64,000 nucleotides of DNA from Gimesia fumaroli (lineage in GTDB: Bacteria; Planctomycetota; Planctomycetia; Planctomycetales; Planctomycetaceae), in the NCBI RefSeq assembly GCF_007754425.1, contig NZ_CP037452.1, positions 2,827,164-2,891,163 on the forward strand, given 5' to 3'. This document shows, one piece after another, positions 1 through 8,984 of this stretch (the first letter of the stretch is position 1; the number at the start of each line of letters is the position of its first letter). Both the position numbers and the translations under genes were made by a program. The notes beneath the pieces are model-generated. The model saw only the letters and a list, made by a program, of their open reading frames with translations, was not told the DNA's origin and ran no database searches.

Positions 1-1
1 T

Positions 2-619
2 GCGTTAGCGCAGCGTGAGATCGGGCTCGCAGCAGGTGAACCCCCGGCAACCAGAGGATATCCGCCTAGCGTCTTTTCCCTCCTTCCGAAGTTACTGGAA
101 CGCAGTGGTCGCACTGATTCAGGCAGTATTACCGGCTTCTATACCGTTCTCGTTGAAGCTGATGATGCGAACGAACCGATTTCAGATACAGTGCGGGGAA
201 TTTTGGACGGTCATATCATGCTGTCCCGTAAGCTCGCGCATGAATCGCACTGGCCTGCGATTGATGTTTTGCAGAGTATCAGTCGCTCGATGAATGATAT
301 TACCACCCCGGAACATCAACAATCTGCGGCAGAGTTGAAGAAGCTGATGGCCGCCTATCAGCAGTCGGAAGATTTGATTTCGATTGGCGCATATCAGGGC
401 GGGTCGAATTTTGAAGTTGATCTCGCGATAAAGTTGAGACCTTTATGGAATGAATATCTGAAACAGGGGAATACGGAAGACTCCAATTTTGAGCTGGCGG
501 CAAACGGACTTCAAAATTTAATGACACGGATGCAGCAACTCAAACCAATGAAAACGGAGAACGCGCAGCAGGGGGCGTCACCCGGGCAGGAGACTGAAGC
601 GGCTGGCAGCGCATCTTGA
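2..619 (+). CDS. fliI: Flagellar export ATPase FliI (C-terminal part, 5' end outside window)
   Basis: This is the C-terminal third of the flagellum-specific ATPase that energises and unloads substrates for the flagellar type III export gate at the cytoplasmic face of the basal body. The frame is open from the first bases. It begins in the conserved block LAQREIGLAAGEPP, followed by the GSITGFYTVL and ILDGHIMLSRKLA blocks diagnostic of FliI/F1-beta-like ATPases. The Walker A and B motifs lie upstream of the window. The last ~25 residues are a low-complexity Gln/Gly/Ala tail. fliJ follows 53 bases later, the usual fliI-fliJ order. A start at an internal ATG would truncate a conserved domain, so the gene is treated as 5' partial. 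Confidence 0.95.
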   Translation, partial: ALAQREIGLAAGEPPATRGYPPSVFSLLPKLLERSGRTDSGSITGFYTVLVEADDANEPISDTVRGILDGHIMLSRKLAHESHWPAIDVLQSISRSMNDITTPEHQQSAAELKKLMAAYQQSEDLISIGAYQGGSNFEVDLAIKLRPLWNEYLKQGNTEDSNFELAANGLQNLMTRMQQLKPMKTENAQQGASPGQETEAAGSAS

Positions 620-672
620 GTTGTGGATTCCCCGCTGCCTTTGACAGATTGATTCATGGAAACTGATCGCAA

Positions 673-1125
673 ATGAAAAAGTTCGAGTTTCAATTCGAGT
701 CTGTACTCAAAATGCGACGTCATAAGCGAAGTTTATGCCGTCAGTTATTGGGGGAAATTCTGCAGACGGATCAGCGATTGATCGATCAGCGGTCGCAGTT
801 GGAGCAACTTCGGCAGGAGCAATTCCAGGAGATTCGTGAACGGCAGGCAGTGGGCGTCGTGGATATTGATGGCGCAACCAGTTTGCGGTTTTACGCGGGG
901 CAGTTGCAGGCGCAGATTCAGAATGTGATTGCGAATCGTAAAATAATCGAGAAGCAGATCATTGCCTGCAGGCAGGCGCTGGCGCGATCAGAGCAGGAAG
1001 TGAAAGCAATGGAAAAACTGTCTGACAAACACCGCAGTGAGTTTCTCTATGTGCAAAACAGGAAAGAAGACATGGCGCTTGAAGAAACCTGGGCTGCGAC
1101 TCAACAAACGGGAGTTGTAAGATGA
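673..1125 (+). CDS. fliJ: Flagellar export protein FliJ
   Basis: A 150-residue, almost entirely charged helical protein without signal or membrane segment. It begins MKKFEFQFESVLKMR, the typical FliJ opening (family members are ~140-150 residues). FliJ is the soluble coiled-coil stalk that links the FliI ATPase hexamer to the export gate. Assignment rests on size, coiled-coil composition, the N-terminal FxFESVLxxR pattern and its place right after fliI. The stop overlaps the next start (ATGA), suggesting translational coupling. No strong ribosome-binding site is visible. Confidence 0.88.
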   Translation: MKKFEFQFESVLKMRRHKRSLCRQLLGEILQTDQRLIDQRSQLEQLRQEQFQEIRERQAVGVVDIDGATSLRFYAGQLQAQIQNVIANRKIIEKQIIACRQALARSEQEVKAMEKLSDKHRSEFLYVQNRKEDMALEETWAATQQTGVVR

Positions 1126-1772
1126 TTCGTTCCTTAGCCATTATTATCAGCGTGTTTTGTGTTGCGACGATTATATCTGAAATACTGGGGATTGGTTTCT
1201 TATGGCTTCAGGGAAACTTGAATGCCGATTCGGTCAAAGACATTCGCATGATCGTGACCGGACAGTCTCTGGATGATGTGGAACTGGTTGAAGAAGAACC
1301 GGCAGGTCCTTCGCGCGGTGAAGTAGAGCTAAGTCGTGCCACACGCATTTTGGAGTTGGCTGCACGCGAAGATGAAATCGATATGCTAAAAAGCTCGATT
1401 ACACAGTCATCTGATTTACTGAAAAAAGACCGCCTGGCTTTTAAGCAGGCGAAGCAAGAGTTTGAGGAAGAACTGAAAGTTCTGAAAGAACAGAGCCAGA
1501 ATGACGCCACTAAAAAGACCCAGAGCGTACTCGTTGCGCTACCTCCTACAGATGCCGTGCAATATTTGATGCAGCTTTCGATTGAAGAAAATATTGACAT
1601 TCTCAAAGGCATGGAGGGGAAGTTTATCGCCAAGCTGTTAAAGGAGTTCCTGGTAGCTGGCGACCCCCTGGTCATCAAGCGGGGGAAAGAGATCTTCAAG
1701 AAGATGTCGCAAGACGAGCCTTTTCGCAGCTTTTCTGATGAAACGATCGACCAGCTCTCGGAAAACAATTGA
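1122..1772 (+). CDS. MotE-like membrane-anchored coiled-coil flagellar protein
   Basis: A 216-residue protein with one N-terminal membrane segment (about residues 4-26). It is followed by a long charged coiled coil (about 80-130) and a helical C-terminal domain (about 140-215). The architecture matches the MotE family (MgtE-N-like, sometimes called FlbB-like), which helps stator assembly or sits between fliJ and fliK in many bacteria. Its start overlaps the fliJ stop by four bases. Sequence similarity to MotE is weak by eye, so the name is not asserted. It is clearly a real gene of the flagellar operon. Confidence 0.8.
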   Translation: MIRSLAIIISVFCVATIISEILGIGFLWLQGNLNADSVKDIRMIVTGQSLDDVELVEEEPAGPSRGEVELSRATRILELAAREDEIDMLKSSITQSSDLLKKDRLAFKQAKQEFEEELKVLKEQSQNDATKKTQSVLVALPPTDAVQYLMQLSIEENIDILKGMEGKFIAKLLKEFLVAGDPLVIKRGKEIFKKMSQDEPFRSFSDETIDQLSENN

Positions 1773-1972
1773 GGCTTTCCACGCACGCCTAATATGATTT
1801 TTCGATAAAATTCGTCTATTTTACGCATTCTTACGTCATGTCTCAGTGACGATTTTGACGAATATGATACTGGTAAGACAGTTGAAACCGCAGTGTACTC
1901 GACTGCGCTGTTTTATCTGAGAGCGCAAGGCGATTGTGTTCGAGTTCATATTTTCAACTGAGGTAATGAGAA

Positions 1973-3907
1973 ATGGCTGACTCTCACAAAATTTCGCTGC
2001 TCGACCTGCAAGCACCGGATCTGAGTCAATACGGCAAAAAAAATCGTGACCTGAATCGAGGGGCAACGCGTAGTACCGATTCCAGTTATCGCAAGCAGCT
2101 AAGTGAATCTCTCTCTAAGAAACAAACAAGTTCCTCGACTGAGAAAGCTTCGGAGCGAGAATCCAGATCAGCCGACCTGAAATCGGACCAGGCAAGGACG
2201 AAAAGCAACACTCCAGAAGCCCGTTCTACTTCCGAGTCTCGCCAGGATCAGGCAGCAGCTGAATCTCAACAGCGGAATATCAGTCGAGACGAGACAACGT
2301 CCGTCTCAGAGGAATCCAGAGTCACGGATTCACGAACAGAGAAAACGGTGACGGATCAGGAGCAGAAGCTTCAGGGAAATTCTGAGACGATTGAAACGAC
2401 GGAAGAGGTTATCAATCCACAGCCAGCAAACAATCTCCCCACAAAAGACAAAGAGCAAAACTATTCGCTGTTTAATACTGCCTTTGCCGTTCAGAATGAA
2501 GGGGCCTTCGATCAAGAAGTCACCACTGCAGACAGCGAAGTTCAACCTCCTGCGAATTTTCAGTTAGTGGATGATCAGAGTCTGGTGAATTTGCAGACAG
2601 ACGTGACGGAAACCGGTTTAGATCAAGCGATTCCGATTCCGGAAGGGTTGGCGGATCAGTTAAACAAACAGTTCGTAGAGACATCCCAAACCGATTCTGG
2701 TCAGGAAGTTGCCGATGTCGATGTATCAAGTTTCAATCAGGAGTTGAATACCGCTAATCAACTGGATTCATCTCTGACCGAACAGGCAGAGAGTGAAAAC
2801 CAATCGTCTGAAGCAGAACTGAATTTACAGTTAGAAAAACTTTCCGAGCTGGAAATCTCGGATGAACTCAAACAGGCGATTGAAGATTATCGGACGAAGA
2901 ATTCTGACAATGGTGCTGGAAGCACTGATGGGGATGAAGTTGATATTCAGGCCTTGATCCAGCAGAGATATCAGCGTTCCCGAAATGAAGATCAATCGAA
3001 ATCTGATTCTGATGAAGCCAATCAGGGGGAAATTCCATTAGACCATGATTCACTTCAACAGGTTTCGGATACGGTGATTGAGCAATTGCAGCAAGAGCCG
3101 GAATCAGAGCAGCCGGATATTACTGAAATTGTGAAAGAATCAAGTGCCCGGGAAGCAGAGCGGGCCAAACAGACCGACCAGCAGAATGAAGAAGTCACAC
3201 AAACCGTGGTCAACCAGGGGTTGAAACCGGCATCCGAGATCTTGAGCCAGATTCAGACTGAATCGACGAAAGCGGCTCCTGTTTCACAGGATAGCAATGT
3301 TGTAGATCAGGATCAGACGCTTTCTCAGCAGACAGGAACCCCTCTGTCATCTCAAGCAACGGGAACACAGTCGACGACCCCGGTAGGGCCTCCGGTCGAT
3401 GTTAAACAGGTTGAGCAACTCGTGGAACGAGTTGTAGAAGCAGTTCGGCAATCACAGTCGACCGGACAGCAACTTAAAATTCGTTTAAGTCCTCCTGAAC
3501 TCGGGACGCTGCAGATCGAAGTCTCGTTGAAGAACGGCGAATACACTGCCAAGCTGGAAGTACAAAACAAACATGCGCAAAAAGTGATCAATGATAACAT
3601 CGCGCAGCTGAAAGAAGCATTGACTAAAACCGGTGTTTCGCTGGATCGGATCGACGTGAATATTAACACCGATTCCACTGAAGATCAGCGATCATCTCAC
3701 TCCGACGCACAGTCGCAATCGGGAAGCGATTTTGAGTCCAATCAATTCTCTGAGAATACGGGTGACTCTGATGAGAGGCAGCAGGAGCCGGGTTTTACAG
3801 ATGAATCAGCCAGGCAGGAAGACTCTGCTGAGCCGGATAGCCCCCAGGTGACGCGATCACAGGGAATTGCGACAGAGAATGTAGAAGAAATTGACGTCCA
3901 GATTTAA
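1973..3907 (+). CDS. fliK: Flagellar hook-length control protein FliK
   Basis: A 644-residue protein whose first ~470 residues are a disordered Ser/Gln/Glu/Asp/Thr-rich ruler region. A compact C-terminal domain (about 490-570) contains LKIRLSPPELGTLQIEV, the signature of the Flg_hook substrate-specificity-switch domain. FliK is exported, measures hook length and triggers the FlhB switch from hook to filament substrates. Start: ATG preceded by GAGGTAATGAGAA. The 200 bases upstream are free of genes and may hold a promoter. flgD follows after 32 bases. Confidence 0.93.
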   Translation: MADSHKISLLDLQAPDLSQYGKKNRDLNRGATRSTDSSYRKQLSESLSKKQTSSSTEKASERESRSADLKSDQARTKSNTPEARSTSESRQDQAAAESQQRNISRDETTSVSEESRVTDSRTEKTVTDQEQKLQGNSETIETTEEVINPQPANNLPTKDKEQNYSLFNTAFAVQNEGAFDQEVTTADSEVQPPANFQLVDDQSLVNLQTDVTETGLDQAIPIPEGLADQLNKQFVETSQTDSGQEVADVDVSSFNQELNTANQLDSSLTEQAESENQSSEAELNLQLEKLSELEISDELKQAIEDYRTKNSDNGAGSTDGDEVDIQALIQQRYQRSRNEDQSKSDSDEANQGEIPLDHDSLQQVSDTVIEQLQQEPESEQPDITEIVKESSAREAERAKQTDQQNEEVTQTVVNQGLKPASEILSQIQTESTKAAPVSQDSNVVDQDQTLSQQTGTPLSSQATGTQSTTPVGPPVDVKQVEQLVERVVEAVRQSQSTGQQLKIRLSPPELGTLQIEVSLKNGEYTAKLEVQNKHAQKVINDNIAQLKEALTKTGVSLDRIDVNINTDSTEDQRSSHSDAQSQSGSDFESNQFSENTGDSDERQQEPGFTDESARQEDSAEPDSPQVTRSQGIATENVEEIDVQI

Positions 3908-3939
3908 GTTTATTTTATTGAGAATAAAGGAGTGCCAGG

Positions 3940-4371
3940 ATGGCCGTAGATGGAATTAGTGGCAGTAGTAGTGCTAACTCTGTCAATGTGGTAGAGGCGG
4001 ATGAGGTTGGCTTCAACGGTTTGACAGCTGATACGTTCATGAAGCTGTTAATTACCGAGTTGCAAAACCAGGATCCGACCGAGCCATTGGGGAACGAACA
4101 GTTACTGGCTCAGTTATCAAGCATGCGTGAATTGCAGTCGAATATTGAGTTGTCTGATACGCTCAAGGAAATCACGACAGGACAATCTTTGACGCAAGCT
4201 GCCGGTCTGATTGGTAAAGAGATTGAAGGTCAGGACGGCGAACAGCCTCCTGTTGAGGGGGTTGTCGATCGTGCGTTTGTCCGGGAAGGGAAAGCCTATG
4301 TCGGCGTTGGTTCGTCTGAGCTGCCCGTCTCTGCGATCTCCAACGTTCGGACGCCTGTAACTGCAGAGTAA
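3940..4371 (+). CDS. flgD: Flagellar hook-capping protein FlgD (short form)
   Basis: A 143-residue protein with the FlgD N-terminal block TFMKLLITELQNQDPTEPL followed by a glutamine-rich helix and SLTQAAGLIGKEIEG. FlgD caps the growing hook and guides FlgE polymerisation. Classical FlgD is ~220 residues, with an FnIII-like insertion in a tudor-like domain. Here the insertion is missing and only the tudor-like strands (about 75-135) remain, so this is a minimal form. A ribosome-binding site (AAAGGAG) lies upstream. Confidence 0.92.
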   Translation: MAVDGISGSSSANSVNVVEADEVGFNGLTADTFMKLLITELQNQDPTEPLGNEQLLAQLSSMRELQSNIELSDTLKEITTGQSLTQAAGLIGKEIEGQDGEQPPVEGVVDRAFVREGKAYVGVGSSELPVSAISNVRTPVTAE

Positions 4372-4562
4372 TTCGGCGTTTACAGCCGTTTCTTTGAGTG
4401 AACTGCATTCATCGGAATCAAAATTTACCAAAAAATGAAACATGATTTTGAGCCGTTTAGACGATACACAAAGTAAAGCTGTGGCACAGTATTGACTGAT
4501 GCTGCGCGAATAGAACCAAAGGATTCGGTTTTTAAACTGGTTGATTCAACCGAGGAGTAGTC

Positions 4563-6254
4563 ATGGGATTGACGTCTGCATTAAATACATCGTTGGGTGG
4601 TTTGGCCCTGAATGAAACAAGTATCGATGTACTGGGTAATAATATTGCCAACGCCGGAACAAACGGATTTAAAGCATCCAATGTTCTGTTTACCACTCAG
4701 TTATCACGAACATTAAGTGTGGGGTCACGACCGACTACGAGTAATGGTGGAACGAACCCACGTCAAATTGGTCTTGGTGCTCTGAGTGCTTCGATTCGCA
4801 AAGACTTTACTCAGGGAAGTGTGACGAACAGTACCAGTCCTTCCGACCTTGCGATTCAGGGTGAGGGCTTTTTCATCCTTGACAGTCCCGATGGCCAGGT
4901 TTATTCACGAAATGGTAACTTTGAGCTGAACAGTCAGAGTCTGTTGACAAACCAGAGTGGTTTTAAGGTCCAGGGGTATGGAGTTGACGAAGACTTCAAT
5001 CTGGTGACCACCACCCTGACCGATATTGAAGTGCCTTTAGGGGATCTGAACGTCGCTCAGGCCACCAAAAACGTCGAGATCGGCGGTGCTTTGTTACCGA
5101 CGGGAACCTTGGGAACGTTAGGTTCTGTTCTGACATCACCGGCTTTAACCGATGCTGGTAACGCCAACGCAGCGATTACCGGTGCGACATTGTTGACCGA
5201 TGTTGAGGAGTCAATCGGAACTCCGTTATTTACACTTGGTGAGACATTATCGTTCACACCCAGTAAAGGGGGACGTTCCCTTGATCCCTTAACTCTGACT
5301 GTTGGTGCAGGTACAACTGCAGCCGATTTGGCAACGTTTATGGATCAGACATTGGGTATCCAGAATGGGAGTGGAATTCCCAATGATGGGGGAACGGGGA
5401 CGCAGCCTGGCGTGACGATTACAGCTGGTGGAGAATTTCAGATTGTCGGCAATAGCGGTACCGTGAATGGTATTTCCATTACTATTGGTAATTTGACTTC
5501 CAACGGCGCCACTGTTCCCGTCTCTTTTACAAAATCTCAACAGGCAAATGGCGAAAGCGCGATTACGGACTTTGTGATTTTTGACTCTCTGGGTGAACCG
5601 GTCACAATGAAAATGACCAGTGTTCTGGAGTCACGCACATCGAATAATACCGTGTTTCGCTATTTCCTGGAGAGCGCCGACGACGATGATGGTGACGTCG
5701 CAGTCTCAACCGGAACGATTACATTTGACAGTAAAGGGGTGGTTACCAACTTCACACCCAATACTTTTGCTGTGAGTCGGGTTTCATCAGCCGCGGATGA
5801 AATGGATGTGACAATCGACTTGTCAAACATCTCAGGTATTTCCTCCCAATCTGCCGGTAGTACACTGAAACTGACTTCTCAGGATGGTTCTGATCCGGGA
5901 ACCCTATCCAGTTTTGTGATTGATGAAACGGGAATCATCAACGGCGTGTTTGATAATGGTATCATTCGTACGTTGGGACAGGTGACAATGGCTCGTTTTG
6001 CAAACCCCCAAGGGTTGCTGGAAGCGGGTAATTCAGCGTTTCAGGAAGGGGTCAGCTCTGGTCCTCCGTTTCTCGTGACACCTGGTAACTTTGGTGCAGG
6101 TACGATTCGTGCCGGGTCCATCGAGCTGTCCAATACCGACGTCGGTCGTAACCTGGTTGATCTGATCGTCGCTTCGACGAATTATCGAGGTAACGCGCGT
6201 GTGATCAGTTCAGTGCAGCAGTTGGTAGATGAGCTACTGGTTCTGGGACGATAG
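4563..6254 (+). CDS. flgE: Flagellar hook protein FlgE
   Basis: A 563-residue hook subunit. It has the N-terminal flagellar rod/hook motif LGGLALNETSIDVLGNNIAN and LAIQGEGFFIL near residue 100. The C-terminal block (IELSNTDVGRNLVDLI and NYRGNARVISSVQQL) forms the helical D0 core. The ~350-residue middle is the variable surface-exposed domain. FlgE is exported by the FliI/FlhB/FliPQR apparatus and polymerises under FlgD. A Shine-Dalgarno GAGGAG lies 6 bases before the ATG. The 190-base gap before it may carry its own promoter, but no convincing one was found. Confidence 0.96.
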   Translation: MGLTSALNTSLGGLALNETSIDVLGNNIANAGTNGFKASNVLFTTQLSRTLSVGSRPTTSNGGTNPRQIGLGALSASIRKDFTQGSVTNSTSPSDLAIQGEGFFILDSPDGQVYSRNGNFELNSQSLLTNQSGFKVQGYGVDEDFNLVTTTLTDIEVPLGDLNVAQATKNVEIGGALLPTGTLGTLGSVLTSPALTDAGNANAAITGATLLTDVEESIGTPLFTLGETLSFTPSKGGRSLDPLTLTVGAGTTAADLATFMDQTLGIQNGSGIPNDGGTGTQPGVTITAGGEFQIVGNSGTVNGISITIGNLTSNGATVPVSFTKSQQANGESAITDFVIFDSLGEPVTMKMTSVLESRTSNNTVFRYFLESADDDDGDVAVSTGTITFDSKGVVTNFTPNTFAVSRVSSAADEMDVTIDLSNISGISSQSAGSTLKLTSQDGSDPGTLSSFVIDETGIINGVFDNGIIRTLGQVTMARFANPQGLLEAGNSAFQEGVSSGPPFLVTPGNFGAGTIRAGSIELSNTDVGRNLVDLIVASTNYRGNARVISSVQQLVDELLVLGR

Positions 6255-6320
6255 TGAGGCCAGAATGAAGTTTACGCGTCATCGAACTTATGATGCACTG
6301 GTGTCAGGGAGAATGGCAGC

Positions 6321-6515
6321 ATGATCAAATTGACCAGACTGAATGGTGAAGAGTTTGTCATCAATGCCGCATTGATCCAGTGCATTGAAAGCAGGCCAGA
6401 TACCTTTATTACACTGACTTCTGAGGATCGTTTGATCGTCAAGGAAAGCGTGGAAGAGGTTGTCAAACGCTCGATTGCCTACTCGCGGGCCATTCGTCTC
6501 GTGCCTGGCCTTTAA
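6321..6515 (+). CDS. flbD: FlbD family small flagellar protein
   Basis: A 64-residue cytoplasmic protein beginning MIKLTRLNGEEFVINA, the signature of the short FlbD family. This family is found between flgE and motA in many Gram-positive and deep-branching bacteria and is unrelated to the Caulobacter FlbD regulator. Its molecular role is unclear; association with motility comes from gene order only. The length is typical of the family. Confidence 0.88.
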   Translation: MIKLTRLNGEEFVINAALIQCIESRPDTFITLTSEDRLIVKESVEEVVKRSIAYSRAIRLVPGL

Positions 6516-6631
6516 AATTGGAATTTCACAGTACCAGAGAAATTAAATTGTGGTTTGGGGTCAGTGGCTGTTAAACGGTTTGCGGCTTAAGTCTCACCAG
6601 CAGTCACCATTCATCAGGAACGTTTGCAGAA

Positions 6632-7411
6632 ATGGATAAGGCAACAGCCGGTGGACTAGTCGCAGGGGTCGGATTGCTTTTGCTGGCGATCGCCATTGCG
6701 CCGGGTTCGAGTTTCGCTGCCTTTATCGACATCCCTTCAGCTGCTGTCGTAGTTGGGGGGGCAATCGCAGCCAGCTTTATCGCGTTTCCCGGGGCGGCAA
6801 TGTTACTGTTCCCCAAGGTGATCAAAAAGGTTTTCTTTCCCGGTCAACAGGATCTGGCGCCGGTTATTTCTCAAATTGTTGAGTTTGCGGAAATCGCCCG
6901 GCGCGATGGTATTTTAGCATTGGAGTCCAAAACAGAAGAGATTCAGGACCCCTTTATTTTGCTGGGCGTTCAGATGGCTGTTGACGGTACGGATGTGGAT
7001 TTGATGGAACAAATTTTACGGACTGAAATGGAAGCGGTGGCAGGCAGGCACAAAAACGGGAAATCGCTGATGGATACAGTGGGGCGTTACGCACCAGCCT
7101 TTGGAATGATCGGTACCCTGATGGGATTGATCATCATGTTAGGCAACATGGACGATCCGGAAGCCATTGGTCCTGGTATGGCGGTTGCATTGATCACCAC
7201 GTTATATGGTGCGATTGTATCGAACCTGTTTTTTCTCCCGTTCGCTGACAAGCTGGCTTATTACAGCAAGCAGGAATTTCAAGTCCGCGAAGTCATTATC
7301 AAAGGGTTGATAGCGATCCAGGAAGGCGATAACCCTCGGGTGATTGAACAGAAACTCAATACCTTTCTGCCTCAGGATCAGCGGGTAGGTAAAGACAATG
7401 AGGCAGCCTGA
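6632..7411 (+). CDS. motA: Flagellar stator protein MotA
   Basis: A 259-residue protein with four predicted membrane helices (roughly 7-25, 32-52, 150-170, 180-203). Its cytoplasmic loop (about 60-145) contacts FliG. The block YAPAFGMIGTLMGLIIML is the conserved MotA/ExbB motif. MotA forms the proton or sodium channel ring of the stator with MotB; the ion cannot be told from the sequence. motB follows after about 100 bases. Confidence 0.95.
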   Translation: MDKATAGGLVAGVGLLLLAIAIAPGSSFAAFIDIPSAAVVVGGAIAASFIAFPGAAMLLFPKVIKKVFFPGQQDLAPVISQIVEFAEIARRDGILALESKTEEIQDPFILLGVQMAVDGTDVDLMEQILRTEMEAVAGRHKNGKSLMDTVGRYAPAFGMIGTLMGLIIMLGNMDDPEAIGPGMAVALITTLYGAIVSNLFFLPFADKLAYYSKQEFQVREVIIKGLIAIQEGDNPRVIEQKLNTFLPQDQRVGKDNEAA

Positions 7412-7514
7412 TGCGATACATCATTGGTTGCGTCTGTTTGAAGGCGCAACGGACCTAAATTACAAACTGTTTGTTTGGACCCATTTGGTGAAGATTTAAG
7501 GGGAGTGTTCTCAG

Positions 7515-8249
7515 ATGGCGATGCCAGAAGAAGATGGACCCCCAGGCGTTCCGGAATGGGTTGTGACCTATGGTGACATGATGTCGCTACTGCTGACGTT
7601 CTTCATCATGCTGGTCTCAATGAGTGAAATCCGCAATGATGAAGGAAGCGTGCGTGCCATGCTGGATTCATTGCGTGAGCGTTTTGGTACGCATCAGGGA
7701 GATGCTGCTGTCCCTGGAAAATCGTTAGATGCCACCAGTAATCAGAGTAAGCCTGCTTCCCGGGGAACAAGTTCTGACGGGGGGACCAAAACAGGAAAAG
7801 AGAATTCCTCCGGTGGAGGGGGCGCTAATAAAACGGTCGAGCGGATCAACACGGGCACAGAAGTTACTTTGGGGGGCGCAGCCAGTTTTGGTCGTTTTTC
7901 TGCTGAGTTGACACCGGAAATCAAATCCAAACTGGATATAATTGCCGAAGTTCTTGAACCTACGCCGAATCGACTGGTGGTGCGTGGTCATGCCTCCCCA
8001 GAACCTCTCCCAAAAGACTCAAAATTCCGAAGTTCACAGGAACTCTCTTTTTATCGAGCCAAAAATGTGGCCGAGTATCTGGAATCCAAAGGGATTGAGC
8101 CAGAAAGACTGATTGTCAGTTCAGTGGGTGATGCAGAGCCACGGACCATCACCCGTAACCCCGAAGAGCAATACTTGAATCGTCGGGTTGACGTATTTTT
8201 AATTGATGCGTATATAGTCTCTCCAAAGACAGGCGATCGTTCAAAGTAG
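7515..8249 (+). CDS. motB: Flagellar stator protein MotB (OmpA-like peptidoglycan binding)
   Basis: A 244-residue protein. The N-terminal TYGDMMSLLLTFFIMLVS membrane helix contains the ion-carrying Asp of MotB. A low-complexity linker (about 75-110) and a C-terminal OmpA-like domain (about 115-240; NRLVVRGHASPEP and NRRVDVFL) follow, the domain that clamps peptidoglycan. The start is supported by AAGGGGAGTG upstream. It partners MotA encoded just before. Confidence 0.95.
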   Translation: MAMPEEDGPPGVPEWVVTYGDMMSLLLTFFIMLVSMSEIRNDEGSVRAMLDSLRERFGTHQGDAAVPGKSLDATSNQSKPASRGTSSDGGTKTGKENSSGGGGANKTVERINTGTEVTLGGAASFGRFSAELTPEIKSKLDIIAEVLEPTPNRLVVRGHASPEPLPKDSKFRSSQELSFYRAKNVAEYLESKGIEPERLIVSSVGDAEPRTITRNPEEQYLNRRVDVFLIDAYIVSPKTGDRSK

Positions 8250-8407
8250 AAACGATCAAGTCGGCCTGATCGAGCAAATAGATTGATTCACACGGTTTTT
8301 ATTCGCTTTGCCTGTTGAATCGAATGTCCGCTATAAGCGGTACGTCATAAAGACAAGGGATTTGTCTTTGCTCAAAAACAGGGTGCGAGAGTTCAAGGAG
8401 GAGACTC

Positions 8408-8956
8408 GTGGCAACAGACACCGAAACAGACGAAGCTGGTGTCGATTCGGAAGCAGAAACAGCTGCTGCAGAGACGGAAGCCTCTGGTGGTCACTCAAAA
8501 GCAAAGCTCTTGAAGGTCGGAGGACTGTTGCTGCTGGTCATCGTGCTTCAGATCGGTATTTCCTATTGGCTGCTGGCACCATCGGGGCCACCGGAAGAAA
8601 TTCCGGATGAAATCGCTCCCGAGAGTACGAACGTAACATCGGAAGTCCCCATTGATAACTTCAGTGTCACGAATAATATCGCCGAACCTGGCGCAACAAT
8701 TCATGTGACGTTCAACCTGGTGGCGCTGGTAGAGCAAGGCTCGGCTGCAGATTTTGAATCAATGGTCAAGGAACAAAGTAAAGCGCGTGTTAAGCAGGCT
8801 GTGATTGAAGTCGTTCGAAAATCGAGCTTGAGCGATTTGAATGACCCGCAATTGGGTACGATGAAACGCATGATGAAAGAGGCCATTAACAAGGTTCTGA
8901 AGAAAAGTTATGTAGTAGAAATCGTGATCAGCGAATATCGAACTCTGACGCAATGA
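8408..8956 (+). CDS. fliL: Flagellar basal body-associated protein FliL
   Basis: A 182-residue protein with an acidic N-terminal cytoplasmic tail (1-35), one membrane helix (about 38-58) and a periplasmic stomatin-like FliL domain. FliL forms rings around the stator and increases torque. The start is GTG, chosen because of an excellent AAGGAGGAG just before it. The final segment VVEIVISEYRTLTQ is the usual FliL C-terminal strand. It sits between motB and fliN, consistent with the family's common position. Confidence 0.9.
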   Translation: MATDTETDEAGVDSEAETAAAETEASGGHSKAKLLKVGGLLLLVIVLQIGISYWLLAPSGPPEEIPDEIAPESTNVTSEVPIDNFSVTNNIAEPGATIHVTFNLVALVEQGSAADFESMVKEQSKARVKQAVIEVVRKSSLSDLNDPQLGTMKRMMKEAINKVLKKSYVVEIVISEYRTLTQ

Positions 8957-8984
8957 TGTGTGAATAGCATAACAGGATACAACC

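Noticed and set aside
4482-4497. TGGCACAGTATTGACT before flgE as a sigma-54 promoter
   Set aside because: The spacing between the GG and GC elements is one base short and the -12 GC reads GA.
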